A stretch of DNA of 64,000 nt from contig WOAB01000878.1 of assembly GCA_027886185.1 (NCBI GenBank), positions 4,600,001 to 4,664,000 of the forward strand, given 5' to 3'. The position numbers were made by a program, and so were the translations under genes. How positions within the stretch are numbered: the first letter of the stretch is position 1; each line of letters starts with the position of its first letter. Source of the stretch: Rheum nobile (lineage: Eukaryota > Streptophyta > Magnoliopsida > Caryophyllales > Polygonaceae). The notes under the pieces were generated by a model. It had not been told where the DNA came from and did not search any database. It saw only the letters and a list, made by a program, of their open reading frames with translations. Shown here piece after piece: positions 1-11,821 of the stretch.

Positions 1-1157
1 CACTTTTAATAAAATTTCAATTTACTGTTAATAAAAGTAAAAAAATAGAGCACCAAATTTACCCTTTGGCGTGCCAGAAATTGGTGTATGCCAAATGCTA
101 GAGCACCAAAGTGTGAAACCCTGAAAATATCTTGCTCTGGTGCTCCAAAATCTGGAGCACCAAATTCACCCTGTTTTGGTGCTCACAAAAAATTGGAGCT
201 CACCAAAATCGGGAGCACCAGATATGGTAAATTTAGTGCTCCAGATTTTGGCATACGCCATAATTTTTGAATATTCTTGTGTGCTCATTTTTTGCGTAGG
301 TCGCAATTGGGAGCACCAAACTGTTGTGTTTTCAAAATGCGCATTGCCCTTTGTTTAAATATACATATACGTTTCTCAAGTCAACTTTTTTTCTGAGAGA
401 CTATTCTCATCCGAAATGTTTAATATATGTATGCCACATTCTATTAAGGAGAAATAATAGCTCAAAAATATATAAAAGGAAACTATAAATGTTCCCCCAT
501 ACCGTTCAACAATTAACACATCTTCACTCCAATTTTTTTCACTTGCGCTCGTGAGATGCAATTTGCACAAGTTTTGCCTTGTGTGTGCATAGATATTGAC
601 ATATATGTACATCTAAGCACATACACTTTTAATAAAATTTCAATTTACTGTTAATAAAAGTAAAAAAAAATAGAGCACCAAATTTACCCTTTGGCGTGCC
701 AGAAATTGGTGTATGCCAAATGCTAGAGCACCAAAGTGTGAAACCCTGCAAATATCTTGCTCTGGTGCTCCAAAATCTGGAGCACCAAATTCACCCTATT
801 TTGGTGCTCACAAAAAATTAGAGTTCACCAAAATCGGGAGCACCAGATATGGTAAATTTAGTGCTCCAGATTTTGGCATACGCCATAATTTTTGAATATT
901 CTTGTGTGCTCATTTTTTGCGTAGGTCGCAATTGGGAGCACCAAACTGTTGTGTTTTCAAAATGCGCATTGCCCTTTGTTTAAATATACATATACGTTTC
1001 TCAAGTCAACTTTTTTTTCTGAGAGACTATTCTCATCCGAAATGTTTAATATATGTATGCCACATTCTATTAAGGAGAAATAATAGCTCAAAAATATATA
1101 AAAGGAAACTATAAATGTTCCCCCATACCGTTCAACAATTAACACATCTTCACTCCA
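1..1157. repeat. Two tandem copies of a ~624-bp AT-rich repeat
   Basis: The block starting with cacttttaataaaatttc at 1 recurs at 624 and stays nearly identical through the shared cacatcttcactcca at about 1157, so the second copy is incomplete. Inside each unit the motif gagcaccaaa and its complement recur, including a short palindrome (ggtgctcca, five-base spacer, tggagcacc; about 157-180 in the first copy). Short reading frames are duplicated with the unit and show no known domain. It looks like a non-coding transposon-derived or satellite-like repeat; the family is not recognised. Confidence 0.85.
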
Positions 1158-3825
1158 TGTTTCCATTAAAATCAATCAACATACCAAACAAAGTGAATTG
1201 GTTAGCAGCCCCAAATTCATGAAAGACATTATATAAAAAAGAAACTCCATTCTCTATAAAGGAATTCAAACATGTCTCTATTGATGATGAAGAGACCTCT
1301 ATCAAGGAGCTGCACAGCAGGCTGAACATGGCTCAGAGTGAACTCATTTCCAAGCCCTGCGACCCTTCTCTGCTCGAGCTAGAATCCCTTCTCCTCAACA
1401 ATCTCATATGCTCTATCAAAAGGAGGAATGTCATGCTGGAACAAAATGCTAAACTCCATTGGCTTAGGTTTCAAGACCAGTGCAGTAGCTTCTTATACAA
1501 TTCCATCAAGCTCAGGAAAGCAAGGAACAACATCTCCTCCCTTATGGATGAGGGGGGAAACCAGCTGACAGACCCTCATGAGATCAAGGCACACATAGTT
1601 AACCATTTCAAGAATTGGTTTGGCTATGAATCGTCCTGCATTCCTTGTGATCCTAGCGTGTTCAATGAAGGCCCTATCGTCGCACAGGAGGACAAGAGCT
1701 CCATGACATCACCACTAGACTTGAAGTTCTGAATGCACTTCAGTCCATCCATAAAAACAAAGCTCCAGGGCCTGATGGTATGGCTCCCTCTTCTTCAAGG
1801 AAGCATGGCCTGTGGTAGGTCATGATTTCACAGAGGCTGTTCTGGATTTCTTCAACAGTGGATGGATTCTCAAGGAAATTGGATGCTCCTCAATTGCATT
1901 AATCTCCAAGGTTGCTCAACCCAACACTATCCATGATTACAGACCTATTGCCTGCTCCACTGTCATGTACAAAACCATCTCCAAGCTCCTTGTTGCGAGG
2001 TTGCAAGCTATTCTGCCTAAGCTTGTGAACCAAGCACAAGGTGCCTTCATCAAGGGTAGGTCTATCAGACACAATATTGTCGTTTGCCAGGAATTGGTTT
2101 GAGGAAGGCCTATGACACCGTGAATTGGGAATTCCTTACACAAATGCTTCGAGGATTTGGGTTTCATGAGAGGATGGTTATGTGAATCAGAGAGTGCGTC
2201 ACCTGCAGCTCGTTTACCATCAAGTATGGTGGTGAATATGCAGGATTCTTCAAAGGGAAAAGAGGTCTCAGGCAAGGGGACCCTCTTGCACCCTATCTGT
2301 TTGTGCTTGTGATGGAATACCTGAACAGACTTTTGACTAGAATGAGCAGAATCAGGCAGTTCAAGTTCCATTCTCACTGTGCCAGAACTGGTATTACCAA
2401 TCTCTGCTTTGCAGACGACTTGTTCATCTTCACCAAGGGTGATATTCCCTCTGTTCAGAGTATTAGGGAAACACTTGACATCTTCTGCAACATGACTGGA
2501 CTCACGACCAACAACAACAAATCCAGAATTTTCTGTGCAGGATTCGATCTCAATACCAAAGAGCAGATTTCAGAAATCCTCAACATGGAGCTTGGTGAAT
2601 TGCCCGTGACCTACCTGGGTGTGCCTCTCTGTAGCTGTCGAGCAACAAAACTAGATTATCAGCCTCTCATCTCCAAAATCACTTCCAAAGTCAATGCTTG
2701 GGCGTCCAAAAAGCTGTCCTACGCAGGAAGATTTGAACTTGTTAAAGGCGTCCTTTATGGGGTGATTCACTACTGGTGCAAGGTCTTTCTTCTTCCCAAG
2801 AAGGTTGTCAAAGAGATTGTTGCTTCTATGAGGAACTTCTTGTGGTCAGGAAGCAATGTTGGAAGGAGAGAACCCATTGCATGGGAAGCAATATGCAAAC
2901 CGAGAGATGAAGGTGGCCTGGGGATCAAGGAGGTGCTTTCTTGGAATAAAACCAGTTTGTGTGATCTCATCTATGATCTAGCGCAAGACACTACTTCAAT
3001 CTGGCACACCTGGGGGCACGCCAATTTGCTTCGAGGCAACACCATCTGGACTGTCCAGATAAAGACCACGTCCAGTGCTATTTGGCGCACCATCCTACGG
3101 ATTAGAGATGAAATTCAAACAAGGATGGATGATGATAGCAGAGCACCAGTCATCATGAGCAGCAGGGGCGGGTTTGATGCTAGGGGACTGTACGATGTAC
3201 TGAGGGAACATAGCAACAAAGTTGAGTGGAATTGTTGGATCTGGGGTAAGCTTAACACTCCCAGGGTCTCGTTTACCAGCTGGATGATTATTAAGGGTGG
3301 TGTGCACACAAAGGACAAACTCAAGGCCATGGGCATTACCGAGGATGATAAATGCGCCTTATGTGACACGTGCAGTGAATCTATAGACCACCTATGGTTT
3401 CGCTGTAAGTTTTCTAAAGAGGTTATGCAGACTGTCTTGACTTGGGGAAAGATCGGGAGAAGGATTGCGGATGTGAATGAATGGATCACCTGCATGGAGA
3501 GAATGAAGAGGAAGAAGACGTTTGCCTTTTCTTTCTGGGTGGCATGCATGAGCTCCATGATGTACTACATCTGGACTGCTAGAAACTTGAAAATCTTCCA
3601 GCAGACAGAGGTAACTGCAACTGAATGTGCTTTAATTACAATCAAACATGTAAAGAACTGTGTGAAAGCCAAGTGGCTTAAGAGGAACCGTGAAACCATT
3701 GGTTGGTTAGTGAAATTGGGATTGGGAGATCCTTGTAACACCTAGGTCCCTAGGTTGTAAGTTTTTTTATAATTTTCTTACCATGAATGGAAATTCCTTT
3801 CATTCAAAAAAAAGAAGAAGATTAA
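1158..3825 (+). pseudogene. 5'-truncated LINE (L1-type) ORF2: reverse transcriptase plus zf-RVT
   Basis: This is the remains of a plant L1-type ORF2 protein. The pre-RT linker reads through 1250-1732. The RT domain follows in fragments: DYRPIACSTVMYKTISKLL and the QAQGAFIKGRSI motif at 1812-2102, the first acidic motif KAYDTVNW near 2107, and the catalytic FADDLFIF near 2410. A long intact frame from 2303 to 3745 adds the RT thumb region and a C-terminal zf-RVT Cys/His module (CALCDTCSESIDHLWFRC, near 3355-3410). Frameshifts near 1733-1811 and 2103-2302 and stop codons destroy the reading frame. The apurinic endonuclease domain and ORF1 are missing, as expected for 5' truncation during target-primed reverse transcription. 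The 3' end is an A-rich stretch near 3805-3820. A possible short duplication, attaaaat, near 1166 and 3821 is too weak to claim as a target-site duplication (TSD). Confidence 0.9.
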
Positions 3826-4009
3826 AATAGAAAGCTAGTATGTTTTAAACATTAAAATACCTTTTAATTGTGGTAAGCAACCAACTAGATAATGGGTCTC
3901 TTAAATATCCTAGCATAGATAAATAATAAGCTGAAATTATTTAATTATTTACAGTCTTTTTAAACTATGCCCTTATCACATAGGTTAAAGTACACTCATT
4001 TAGAAATTA
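3826..4009. other. AT-rich spacer with no gene
   Basis: Low-complexity AT-rich DNA between the LINE tail and the Helitron terminus. I see no ORF, repeat or regulatory element that I can support. Confidence 0.5.
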
Positions 4010-4045
4010 CTAGGGGGGACCCGCGTGCTTCGCATGCGGGAATCG
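4010..4045 (-). mobile_element. Helitron 3' terminus (hairpin plus CTAG) on the minus strand
   Basis: Read on the minus strand, the segment forms a GC-rich hairpin (cccgcatgc, gaa loop, gcacgcggg, one mismatch) followed by tccccc and CTAG, with T as the next flanking base. A short 3' hairpin followed by CTRR and insertion between A and T is the Helitron terminal signature. The element body therefore lies at higher coordinates. I could not place its 5' TC end; it should lie before about 8300, where another element begins. Confidence 0.65.
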
Positions 4046-4934
4046 AAATTCGACGACACCATCTTGAACGTAGTGTATGGTAAAGTAAGTGAATTTATTT
4101 GTAGTTCCACATCTGCTCTTTAGAACGTTATGTTGATATGATAAGCGCTTAAAATAAATTTAATATAATGGTCTGATTAAAGACTCATAGTTCATCATTT
4201 TGTACAATGAGATTTTAAAATAAATTAATTGTTGTTCAAGAAAGAATGAGGTGGTTTTCACTTTCCTAATTTCATTGAGAATGATTTCAAGGATTATTTA
4301 TATCTTCTTGTACATATATAGATTAATAAGACTTTTATAATTTGCCAATGATTTTTTACTTTTCTCTTTCTGCATTTGTAATTTACATCATGGTGAACAC
4401 AAGAAAGCAGACAAACACTCATTTACACTATACGTAAAATTATAATCCTACACTTCACGCCTCATCTTTAAAAGGTTGTCCAAGTTAATTTCAAGCATCT
4501 ACTCAACATGTTTGGTATATGCGGAGAAAAGTTTTTTGCCTAAACCATCTATTCCTTGAAAGTTGAAAAACAATATGGTTTGACAAAGAAGAACTCGTGA
4601 GTAATATGACCATAAAAGAGGAAAAACGTGTAAGGCATTTACTAGAAGCATGCATCGAACGAGAAATAGTGGACTCATAGAATGTGAGAAATAAGCATAT
4701 ATGTAATGTATGAAAGGGAAGTGAAGATAACAAAAAAACATAAGTGTTTTTATTTTGAAGATTAGCCTTATAAATCTAAATTGACACAATATAGAAGAAT
4801 TACATGATTAATATGAGAAATAAGCCAAATCAAATGTTTGAAGGAAGAAAATGTAGGCTTTTAAATGTTCAAGGCGTATACACTCTTTTGAACTATAACT
4901 ATGATGTAAAATATAGCAGAAACAAAGTACCTAG

Positions 4935-5700
4935 GTTCTGTGTTTAACCGGCGGTCGTAGAAACAACACTCGAAGAAGGCATTTGGCCCCTGGTCGCACT
5001 TTTTTCCACAAACTTTGCATGCAAAGAAAACAAATTATGTTCTCCTTGTTGAAGTCTAGGGTGAATATATTCAGTCAATGTTCCATTCATAGACAACGGA
5101 TTTTGGTTGCAAAAAAAGATGTATCAGATCTTGTCCAATTTACAAACATTTTGAGATACAATGATTGGTAACGAATTTATAGTTTTTGTTAAAACTTCTT
5201 TAATGGTACTCATCACATGTTTTGTGTTGTTGGTGTGTGTTTCTTCAGTTATGCACTTGCGCTCTTTAACAACAACATCATTAGTTGTCTTCCTACATAA
5301 GGAGGAAATATTGGTCACATATTTCGTTCATATAATTTTCATGTAATAGAATAATTAGTTAATGTTAATTATAATGAATATTGCAATAGTGTTTGAGAAT
5401 TGGTGTTTCTTTATATGTGTACCACTTTATTAGTGTGACAACTCATTCTCCTACTGGATCAAATGATACCGTTGTGGATCTTGATAATGCAAAAGGAAAC
5501 CCTAAGACACATATTCAAGTAGTTAAAAACATGTGTGTCAAAGAGTGTAAATTGCATAAAATATACTCACCCTGAAATTTGCTTGCATGCAAGTCACTTA
5601 AACTAATGATAGGGTAGTTTTCCACCTCTAAAGCAAGCTTCACAGCCGCATTGTTTGCAAGGTCACTACATAGAGACGCGATCAATGTATCTTTAATGTC
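4935..5700 (-). pseudogene. RPA70-like single-strand DNA-binding protein relic inside the Helitron
   Basis: Two minus-strand exon-like pieces resemble replication protein A large subunit. The first (about 5690-5571) reads as an OB-fold segment with NYPIISLSDLHASKFQG followed by a GTGAGT donor, close to the YPVIAL...VSDFNG region of plant RPA70 proteins. Further downstream (about 5320-4935) a TIKE-containing segment is followed by a zinc-ribbon-like FACKVCGKKC...FFEC, as in the RPA C-terminal domain. Stops and frame changes separate the pieces, so it is not functional as read. Plant Helitrons commonly carry RPA-like genes, which agrees with the 3' terminus at 4010 on the same strand. Identification rests on short motifs and is moderate. 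Confidence 0.45.
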
Positions 5701-7189
5701 GTCACATTATTTTGTATCTACAATGTTGACACATTATTTCAGAAGGGGTTAGCGTTATAATATGCGTACATAAGTTGGTTCAGGTGGTAATGATATCACT
5801 CAGTAGGTGTGAAACATCATATGTGATTGATATGTATGGAAGAAGAAAGAACATATCGTCTGCGACCACCAGCTATAAACATTCACCGAAAAACATTTCC
5901 TCCAATAATGGGATTTAGAGGTCCCACATAGAGAACAATGGCAATAAGGTCTGAAACAAAGACACGTATGTTTACATGTTGCATACTGAAAGAGTAAGAA
6001 ATGTAAGTTGCTAAAAGAGTTATGTTGTAATAGAGAAACGTATAAGATAGTAAGAATGCATACCGAATTGTTCACTAATATAGGAGTCGCGAGGAATAGA
6101 ACTTATCCGACGATATGCAACTCTTGTTTGGCTTGAACAAGCTCCAGAACCCAATCGTCGAACAAGTGTTTGACGTGAAATTGTCATTTGATGATCAACA
6201 CAACGGGTGGAGAAATTTGGAGTAACACAACTTATGAAACATTATTGATTTTGTATTCTCTATTCTTTTGGATGATATCCTTAAACATGTTAATGTCTTC
6301 CCCATATAATGTAGCATACATGTGGTTATCCTGCATAATCGGAGGAACAAAGCAAGGTTACAAAGACAGACCTAATTGTGGTACAAAGGAGTAAAGTTCT
6401 TTTCACTAACATATACAAAAAACATAGTACCTTTTTGTCTTTCATGATGATACTAATATCGTCTCTTTTCGGCAAGCTAAGCAACTCGTTTTTGGTAGTT
6501 ATTGTCACTTTCACAAAGTAGTATCTCATTTACAGATTCATCTCCTCAAGATATTTCATCTTTGGATTCATCCTACATAGAGAGCTTAGTATGCATAAGT
6601 TGATATTTTGTACTAAAGTTTGTATTTTGTGATTACAAAGTAAAGAAAGTAGTTTTTGTGTGATTAGTATTACGTAGTTTGTAACTGAATAAAGTAAGGA
6701 GGTTTTGTTTATATAGAATGAAAATCCATAAAATTACAATCTGTGTGAATCCTAGTTCTTAAATAACGGTATCAAAACAGTTTCGTAACTTCAATCAAGG
6801 AAATGTCTTAATTTGTAAATAGAAAAGAACTAAGCATAGGTGTAAGATGAGTACTATTACCTTATGGTAGAGAACGTGTACCTTATATTAGAGAGCTTAC
6901 ATCGATTGTAGATCTAGAAGACGGATATTGCAGAACTGATTAAGCCACAATATAAGATGATGTTCAACAATATATGAAAGGGAAAAACACAGAATGGGTC
7001 AACTATAAGAGAAGCAAATGAAAATAGAAATAAAAAAAGGTTTGTAACAAGAGAAGGAAATTTAATAAACCATGCATAAGATAAATAAAGAGGACATACC
7101 TTTGTATATGAATAAGAAATTGAGGGCAATGAAAATAAATTTACTTAATTTGTGCAGTTTTATATAGAAACTATCGAACATGACAATAC
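5701..7189. other. AT-rich Helitron-like interior without a recognisable gene
   Basis: Many short reading frames occur on both strands, none with a domain I recognise. A minus-strand stretch near 6060-6185 could be another exon of the RPA-like relic, but the similarity is too weak to assign. Base composition matches the adjoining Helitron DNA. Confidence 0.4.
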
Positions 7190-7700
7190 CAAAGTAGGTG
7201 AACGTGATACATTTCGAACTAAGGTGCATGTGATAATGTTCAAATTTAACTACATATGATAATTTTAGGATTTTACGGGAAAGTGATAAGTTTCAAACTA
7301 AACCGCATATGATAATCTTAGAATTTAACCGCATATGATAATTGTAAAATTGTACTGGAGGTGGCCTCTCACTGATAAAACATAATACATCACACTAAGT
7401 GATAAGTTTCAAACTAGACAACATATGATAATCTTAGAATATGACCACACATATGATAATTGTAAAATTTTACTGGAGGCGGTCTGACACCGATAAAACG
7501 TAGAACATACATGGCATTAAGTGAAAAGTTTCAAACTAAACTTCAGGTGAATGTTCAAATTTAATCGCATATGATAATTTGAAAATTTCACTGGGAAAGT
7601 GATAAGTTTCAAACTCAACCGCATATAATAATCTTAAAATTTAACCGCATATAATAATCTTAAAATTTGTCTGGAGGTGACCTCTCACTGATGTAATTTA
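7190..7700. repeat. Irregular tandem repeats (~80-122 bp)
   Basis: The motif gataagtttcaaact and the linked ccgcatatgataat recur four to five times, with repeat starts near 7283, 7399, 7521 and 7599 and a diverged start near 7204. Three units share a tail of ctggaggtg(g/a)cctctcactgat type. Spacing varies through internal deletions. Such subterminal arrays are common in non-autonomous Helitrons, which would fit the terminus at 4010, but membership of the same element is inferred. Confidence 0.7.
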
Positions 7701-8307
7701 GAACATACGTAGCACTACAAAGGGCACTATGTCAAGGCAATGTCCATAGTGCATGCCATGTGTCGGAGTTAAGGTTTTATTGGTGTAATGTGGTGAAGCT
7801 ATGTTAGCAGGGTGAAATGAAACAAATAGTAGTGGCTCGTAATGAGCGACATGTCAAAAACACATAATGGGATTAAACATTGAATGATTTATTAAAAGAG
7901 GAGAAAGAAGAATACCAATAAAATAATTTTAATCAATTTCAGAGGATTTGTCTTATAAAGAATCAAACAAGTCAATGAAATGAGGATAAAGTTGTAATCA
8001 ACTTTGATGGTTGAATGATAAAGAACACAATTGAAACTACCAATTTCATGAAAATGATAAAATGGAAAACATGTGAAGCATATTCTGGCATACCGCCACA
8101 TTCAGTCGATCTCCTACGAAATGACGCATGTGTGATCGGGGAGAACAATAGCGCCGCCATCCACCTAAAAGTCCGGCCATACGAGCACGGGAGAGGACAC
8201 TGTTGCGAAAGAGGGAAGTCAACCCTAACCACCTGCTAGATATCAAAGTGTCAAGGGAAGGAGCAGCTAGGGTCGAAAATTAAGAATTGTATTTGTTTAG
8301 TCGGTAG
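7701..8307. other. Spacer with a small GC-richer patch
   Basis: No supported gene. The GC-richer stretch at 8090-8240 has overlapping short frames on both strands without a known domain. The 5' (TC) end of the minus-strand Helitron should lie in or near this interval, but I cannot identify it by eye. Confidence 0.3.
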
Positions 8308-9206
8308 TAAGACAAGGGGGTAAATGCATAAAACCACCCCTTATTTGCACTTGTTTACAAAAAAAAACACCCTTTATTAAAAAAAAACTTGCACAAAACC
8401 ACCCCTTATTTATAATTTGTGCAAACAATCACCCCAGCCCTTATTTTATCAAATAATTCAATTTAGCTATAAGTTTAGTTCATAGTTTATATACTTACAA
8501 AATTATGCACATACAATGTAAAAAATATACACATTTAGGAAAAAAATTATGCACTTTAGAACACATATACTTTTGTATAAATGTGCATAAATTCCTCTAA
8601 TTTATAATATTTTGCCAGAATTTGCATATATATTTATAATTTTTTGCCTAAATTTGCATATATTTTACGCCGTATGTGAATCATTTGCATTTTGCACGAG
8701 AATGACCGTTATCAAATGATTCGTTCCACAATTATAATTGTATTAATATTTTCTACATAATGGGTAAATATGCCTTAATTAGAATTTGATAATATTAGTA
8801 TAACAACATCAAAATCATTAAGAGAACGGATTAAAAAGAATCACACGGTTCATAATTGAGACCAAAGTGGCTTGGACCAAATCGGAACTGAAATGAAGTT
8901 GATTATTTTGGTTCAATCTTCGGTCTAGGTTTTGGAAGAATTTTGGTGCATCACGGTTTACACCGATGACATCTTTTGATTTGAGGTGTTTATCTTGTTC
9001 GCATGAGAGTACACAGAAAAAATGTTAAGTTTATTTTGATTTTAGTATTTGTAATATGTTAATTAAAAAAATTAATAATATGGGTGGTTGTTTGTAACAA
9101 AATATAAGTAAAGGATGGCTTTATTCAAGGTTTTTTTTTATAAATGGTGGTGTATTGCAAATAAGTGTAAATAAAGGAAAGTTTATCCATTTACACTTAA
9201 GACAAA
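8308..9206. mobile_element. Non-autonomous Mutator-like element with imperfect ~150-bp TIRs and 8-9-bp TSD
   Basis: The left end (8317 onward, gggtaaatgcataaa then A-rich and accacccctta motifs) is mirrored on the minus strand from 9197 inward (gtgtaaatggataaa, then the same motif order). Both arms run about 130-150 bp with many mismatches. The element is flanked by taagacaa at 8308-8315 and 9198-9205, extendable to nine bases with one mismatch. Long TIRs with a 9-bp duplication suggest Mutator; an exact 8-bp duplication would suggest hAT. There is no coding capacity. The interior 8460-9080 is AT-rich. Confidence 0.6.
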
Positions 9207-9381
9207 ATAAATATGGAATTTTTTGAATTGTGTGGGTTGGCCGTTTAAGAAGACCTAATATAAAAATAAATAAACTAATTGCTAACTTAATATATATAAT
9301 ACACTCTAAAAAATACAAGAATACAAATCTGTGGTAGGAGTGGTCAAATAATAAAAAAAAACCACTTAAAGCATAATCAAG

Positions 9382-9394
9382 TTGCAATTCAAAT
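9382..9394. repeat. Left 13-bp target-site duplication of a non-LTR element
   Basis: The 13-mer ttgcaattcaaat is repeated exactly at 23722-23734, directly after a run of nine A. The two copies bracket the retroelement 9395-11489 plus the Mutator element inserted in its tail. Confidence 0.75.
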
Positions 9395-11489
9395 TATGAG
9401 ACTCTAGAGAGAGGGACTCTCTCTTCTCTCTAGAAAACCCCCAAAAATCAAATGGGTAACCCCCTTTAACAACAACCAACAACAGGAACAACTTTAGGGA
9501 TAAATCCCTGCCAACAATATCAATCATCTTCTTCAACAATATCAATCATCTTCTTCAACTACAAGAACAATATCTGTTCACCCAACCAATAGGGAAACCC
9601 CCTGGAAATCCAAACTCATCAATCAAACTTCAAACAACAACTCACAACCATCAACAATAATAGGAATAACTCCTTTCCTAGGAGCAACCACAACTTTTTC
9701 AGGAATGCTCAGAAATCAACAGCAGATACTATCAATCCAAACCAAGAACAATGAACCAACCTTACAAAGGAAAAATGTTACCAAAGAAAAGGGACTCTCA
9801 CTTCTCCCTTGAAGAGAGATCCTGAGATAAACCCACTCAAACAATGAGGGGCAACCCCCAAACAATCAGGGGCAACCTACCACCCTACAACGCCAGGGAA
9901 ACCCCCTTCAACTCTACCACAAAAAAAAAAACAAAAAAAAAACATTCAAAGTCCAAGTATGGTCCTCTTCTGCGTTAGTACACGGTAGTCGATCTAACTA
10001 GAATCAGATCCAGAACTGATAATGAGGCCTTCCTTCTCTTTGCATCAAAATCGCCCCTTTTAACACCAACTTTATTCTGAATCACTATCAAATTATTTCT
10101 CAAAGCCTTACAAGATATGAGAAATAATAGATTGGAAGGAAAATAAGTACAAAGCTCATAAACTAACCTCCTCTGTTTTTTATTCCCAAATTTTTAGACC
10201 AAACCCTTATACACTTTGAAATACTGATATCAGAAAAAAAAATAGAACTTCAAATTAACTGGCTGGACTATAGTTCATGCGTTCAACCATCCTTGAGCAT
10301 CCGCTCGTCGGATCAACCACTTCCCGAACCGCCGGTCGACGGCTCGACCCCTGCCAGAACCGCCGCTCGCTGACACGACCCCTTCCAGAACCACCTCTCG
10401 CCAACACGACCCTGGCTCGAACCACCAATGACCTGCCGATATTGAGTTAAATCCTCCTGAACAAGAACGTTAACAAATAACAACACATAATATGTATTTA
10501 ATATTAACCTCATCCCCAAAGCATAAAGTAGACAAATAGTTTGCGTGTAGTCTTGTCATTCTCTGCCAATTTCTGTATACTCACATGTGCAAAAATGCAT
10601 ATATTTAATTATTATTCCTGTAACAAAAATACGTAGCAAGGTACTTGCTGACAATTTTCTTTAATTAATTTTTGTGCTTAGTACAACGTTTTAATTAAAT
10701 TAATATTATTTTATAATAATTTGGATTTTAGGTCTCTGATTTAGTCCAATTATTATATACCAACCTTATAGGCCTATAATTTTGTAAACCTTCTCAAAAT
10801 TCAATACCAATGTGACCATGTTAAACAATTTTAAAAACTATCATTAATCACCCTTTGAGGAATTTCAGATCCCGGAAACCTGTAAACCCAACCGAACCAA
10901 CTGGCACATGCGCCTCACCGGCTCCCGAGCCTCACCGGCACCTGTTGACTCCCTCAGCACCACAATGCATTTTTCTGCTTCGCCTTCGCCGGGAAGACGC
11001 TGACGACTTCCTCTATCGCTCCCGCCTCCTTCTCTAGCTTGCCCTCCTCTTGTTTGGGATTTCGTTTTCTCATAAATAGGGCTCGAAATTTTGTTCACAT
11101 AGATGAGTTTTGGGGTGAGAAGGAGAAGGGAGAACAAAAGTGGAATTGGATCAGGTTTTGTTGAGACCTTCGACTCTTTTCTTTTTTGTTTTTGATCCAT
11201 TTTTTTCCGGTTCTGTTGAGAGACACTCTTTGGATGATGGAGCTTGCCTAGACGATGAATCGAGTTGTAGTTCCGGCTTGATAGATGATGATCATCCTTC
11301 CGGCGGCACAGCGTTTGTTTGTGCTTTACTCACCTCATATCTTGGTTGCTTTGCTTTATCATGCTTTAATTTGTTTCATTGTTGTTTGTTTTTGTTTCTC
11401 TTGGTTGTTGTATTATCGGTTAGTCTGGTTGTCAGTTTCTGACCTCTCGAAGTTGTACACTTCAAATTCTTACTTTATCAAAAAAAAAA
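9395..11489 (+). mobile_element. Degenerate non-LTR retroelement with poly(A) tail
   Basis: The element begins tatgagactctagagagaggg and ends in a pyrimidine-rich 3' region (tactttatc followed by ten A), with a 13-bp target duplication on each side. The 5' part (9400-9950) is rich in CAACAA and AACCCCC motifs and in places reads as an Asn/Gln-rich protein with many stops, like a decayed LINE ORF1. No RT motifs are visible, so it is internally deleted or non-autonomous. A GC-rich patch at 10270-10440 repeats a cgaaccgcc-type motif. Plus-strand orientation follows from the poly(A) tail. The TSD and tail support retrotransposition; family assignment is tentative. Confidence 0.55.
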
Positions 11490-11705
11490 CGAAAAGGCTA
11501 AATGGACGCGATTTTTAAGCTAAATGGACGCGATTTCGTACGCGTAGCTTACCAGCACAATCTGATGCGCCTAAGCTACGCGCATAGGGATACTTTGGGC
11601 ATTTTAGGAAAATTAGGACGAAACTCATGCGCCTAGCATACGCGCACGGTTAATGGGCCGGCCCACTAACGCGTGCGCGTAGCATACGCGCACAGATAAT
11701 GCTAT
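11490..11705 (+). repeat. MULE1 left TIR with palindrome array
   Basis: A doubled outer motif, ggctaaatggacgcgattt, is followed by about four short palindromes (for example tgcgcctaagctacgcgca and tgcgcgtagcatacgcgca). Spacers include gggcattttaggaaaattagga and gggccggcccactaac, both found again in the right TIR. Confidence 0.85.
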
Positions 11706-11821
11706 TTCCTCCCCACGTCTTCTTCCCCATGTGCCTGGTCGACATTCGAAAACCGAAAAAACCCTAAAATTTTAATTCGATAGAAATCTGCTGCTTCGTT
11801 GGTTGATTCTCAAAATTGGCA

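Noticed and set aside
3115..3558. 147-aa minus-strand frame
   Set aside because: Antisense shadow of the LINE ORF2 region, which has strong RT and zf-RVT motifs on plus.
1158..3825. 8-bp attaaaat as LINE target duplication
   Set aside because: AT-rich, short and not exactly at the element ends; likely chance.
11140..11442. Open frame with hydrophobic C-terminus, possible membrane protein
   Set aside because: It lies in the pyrimidine-rich 3' region of the retroelement next to its poly(A) tail; hydrophobicity follows from T-rich composition.
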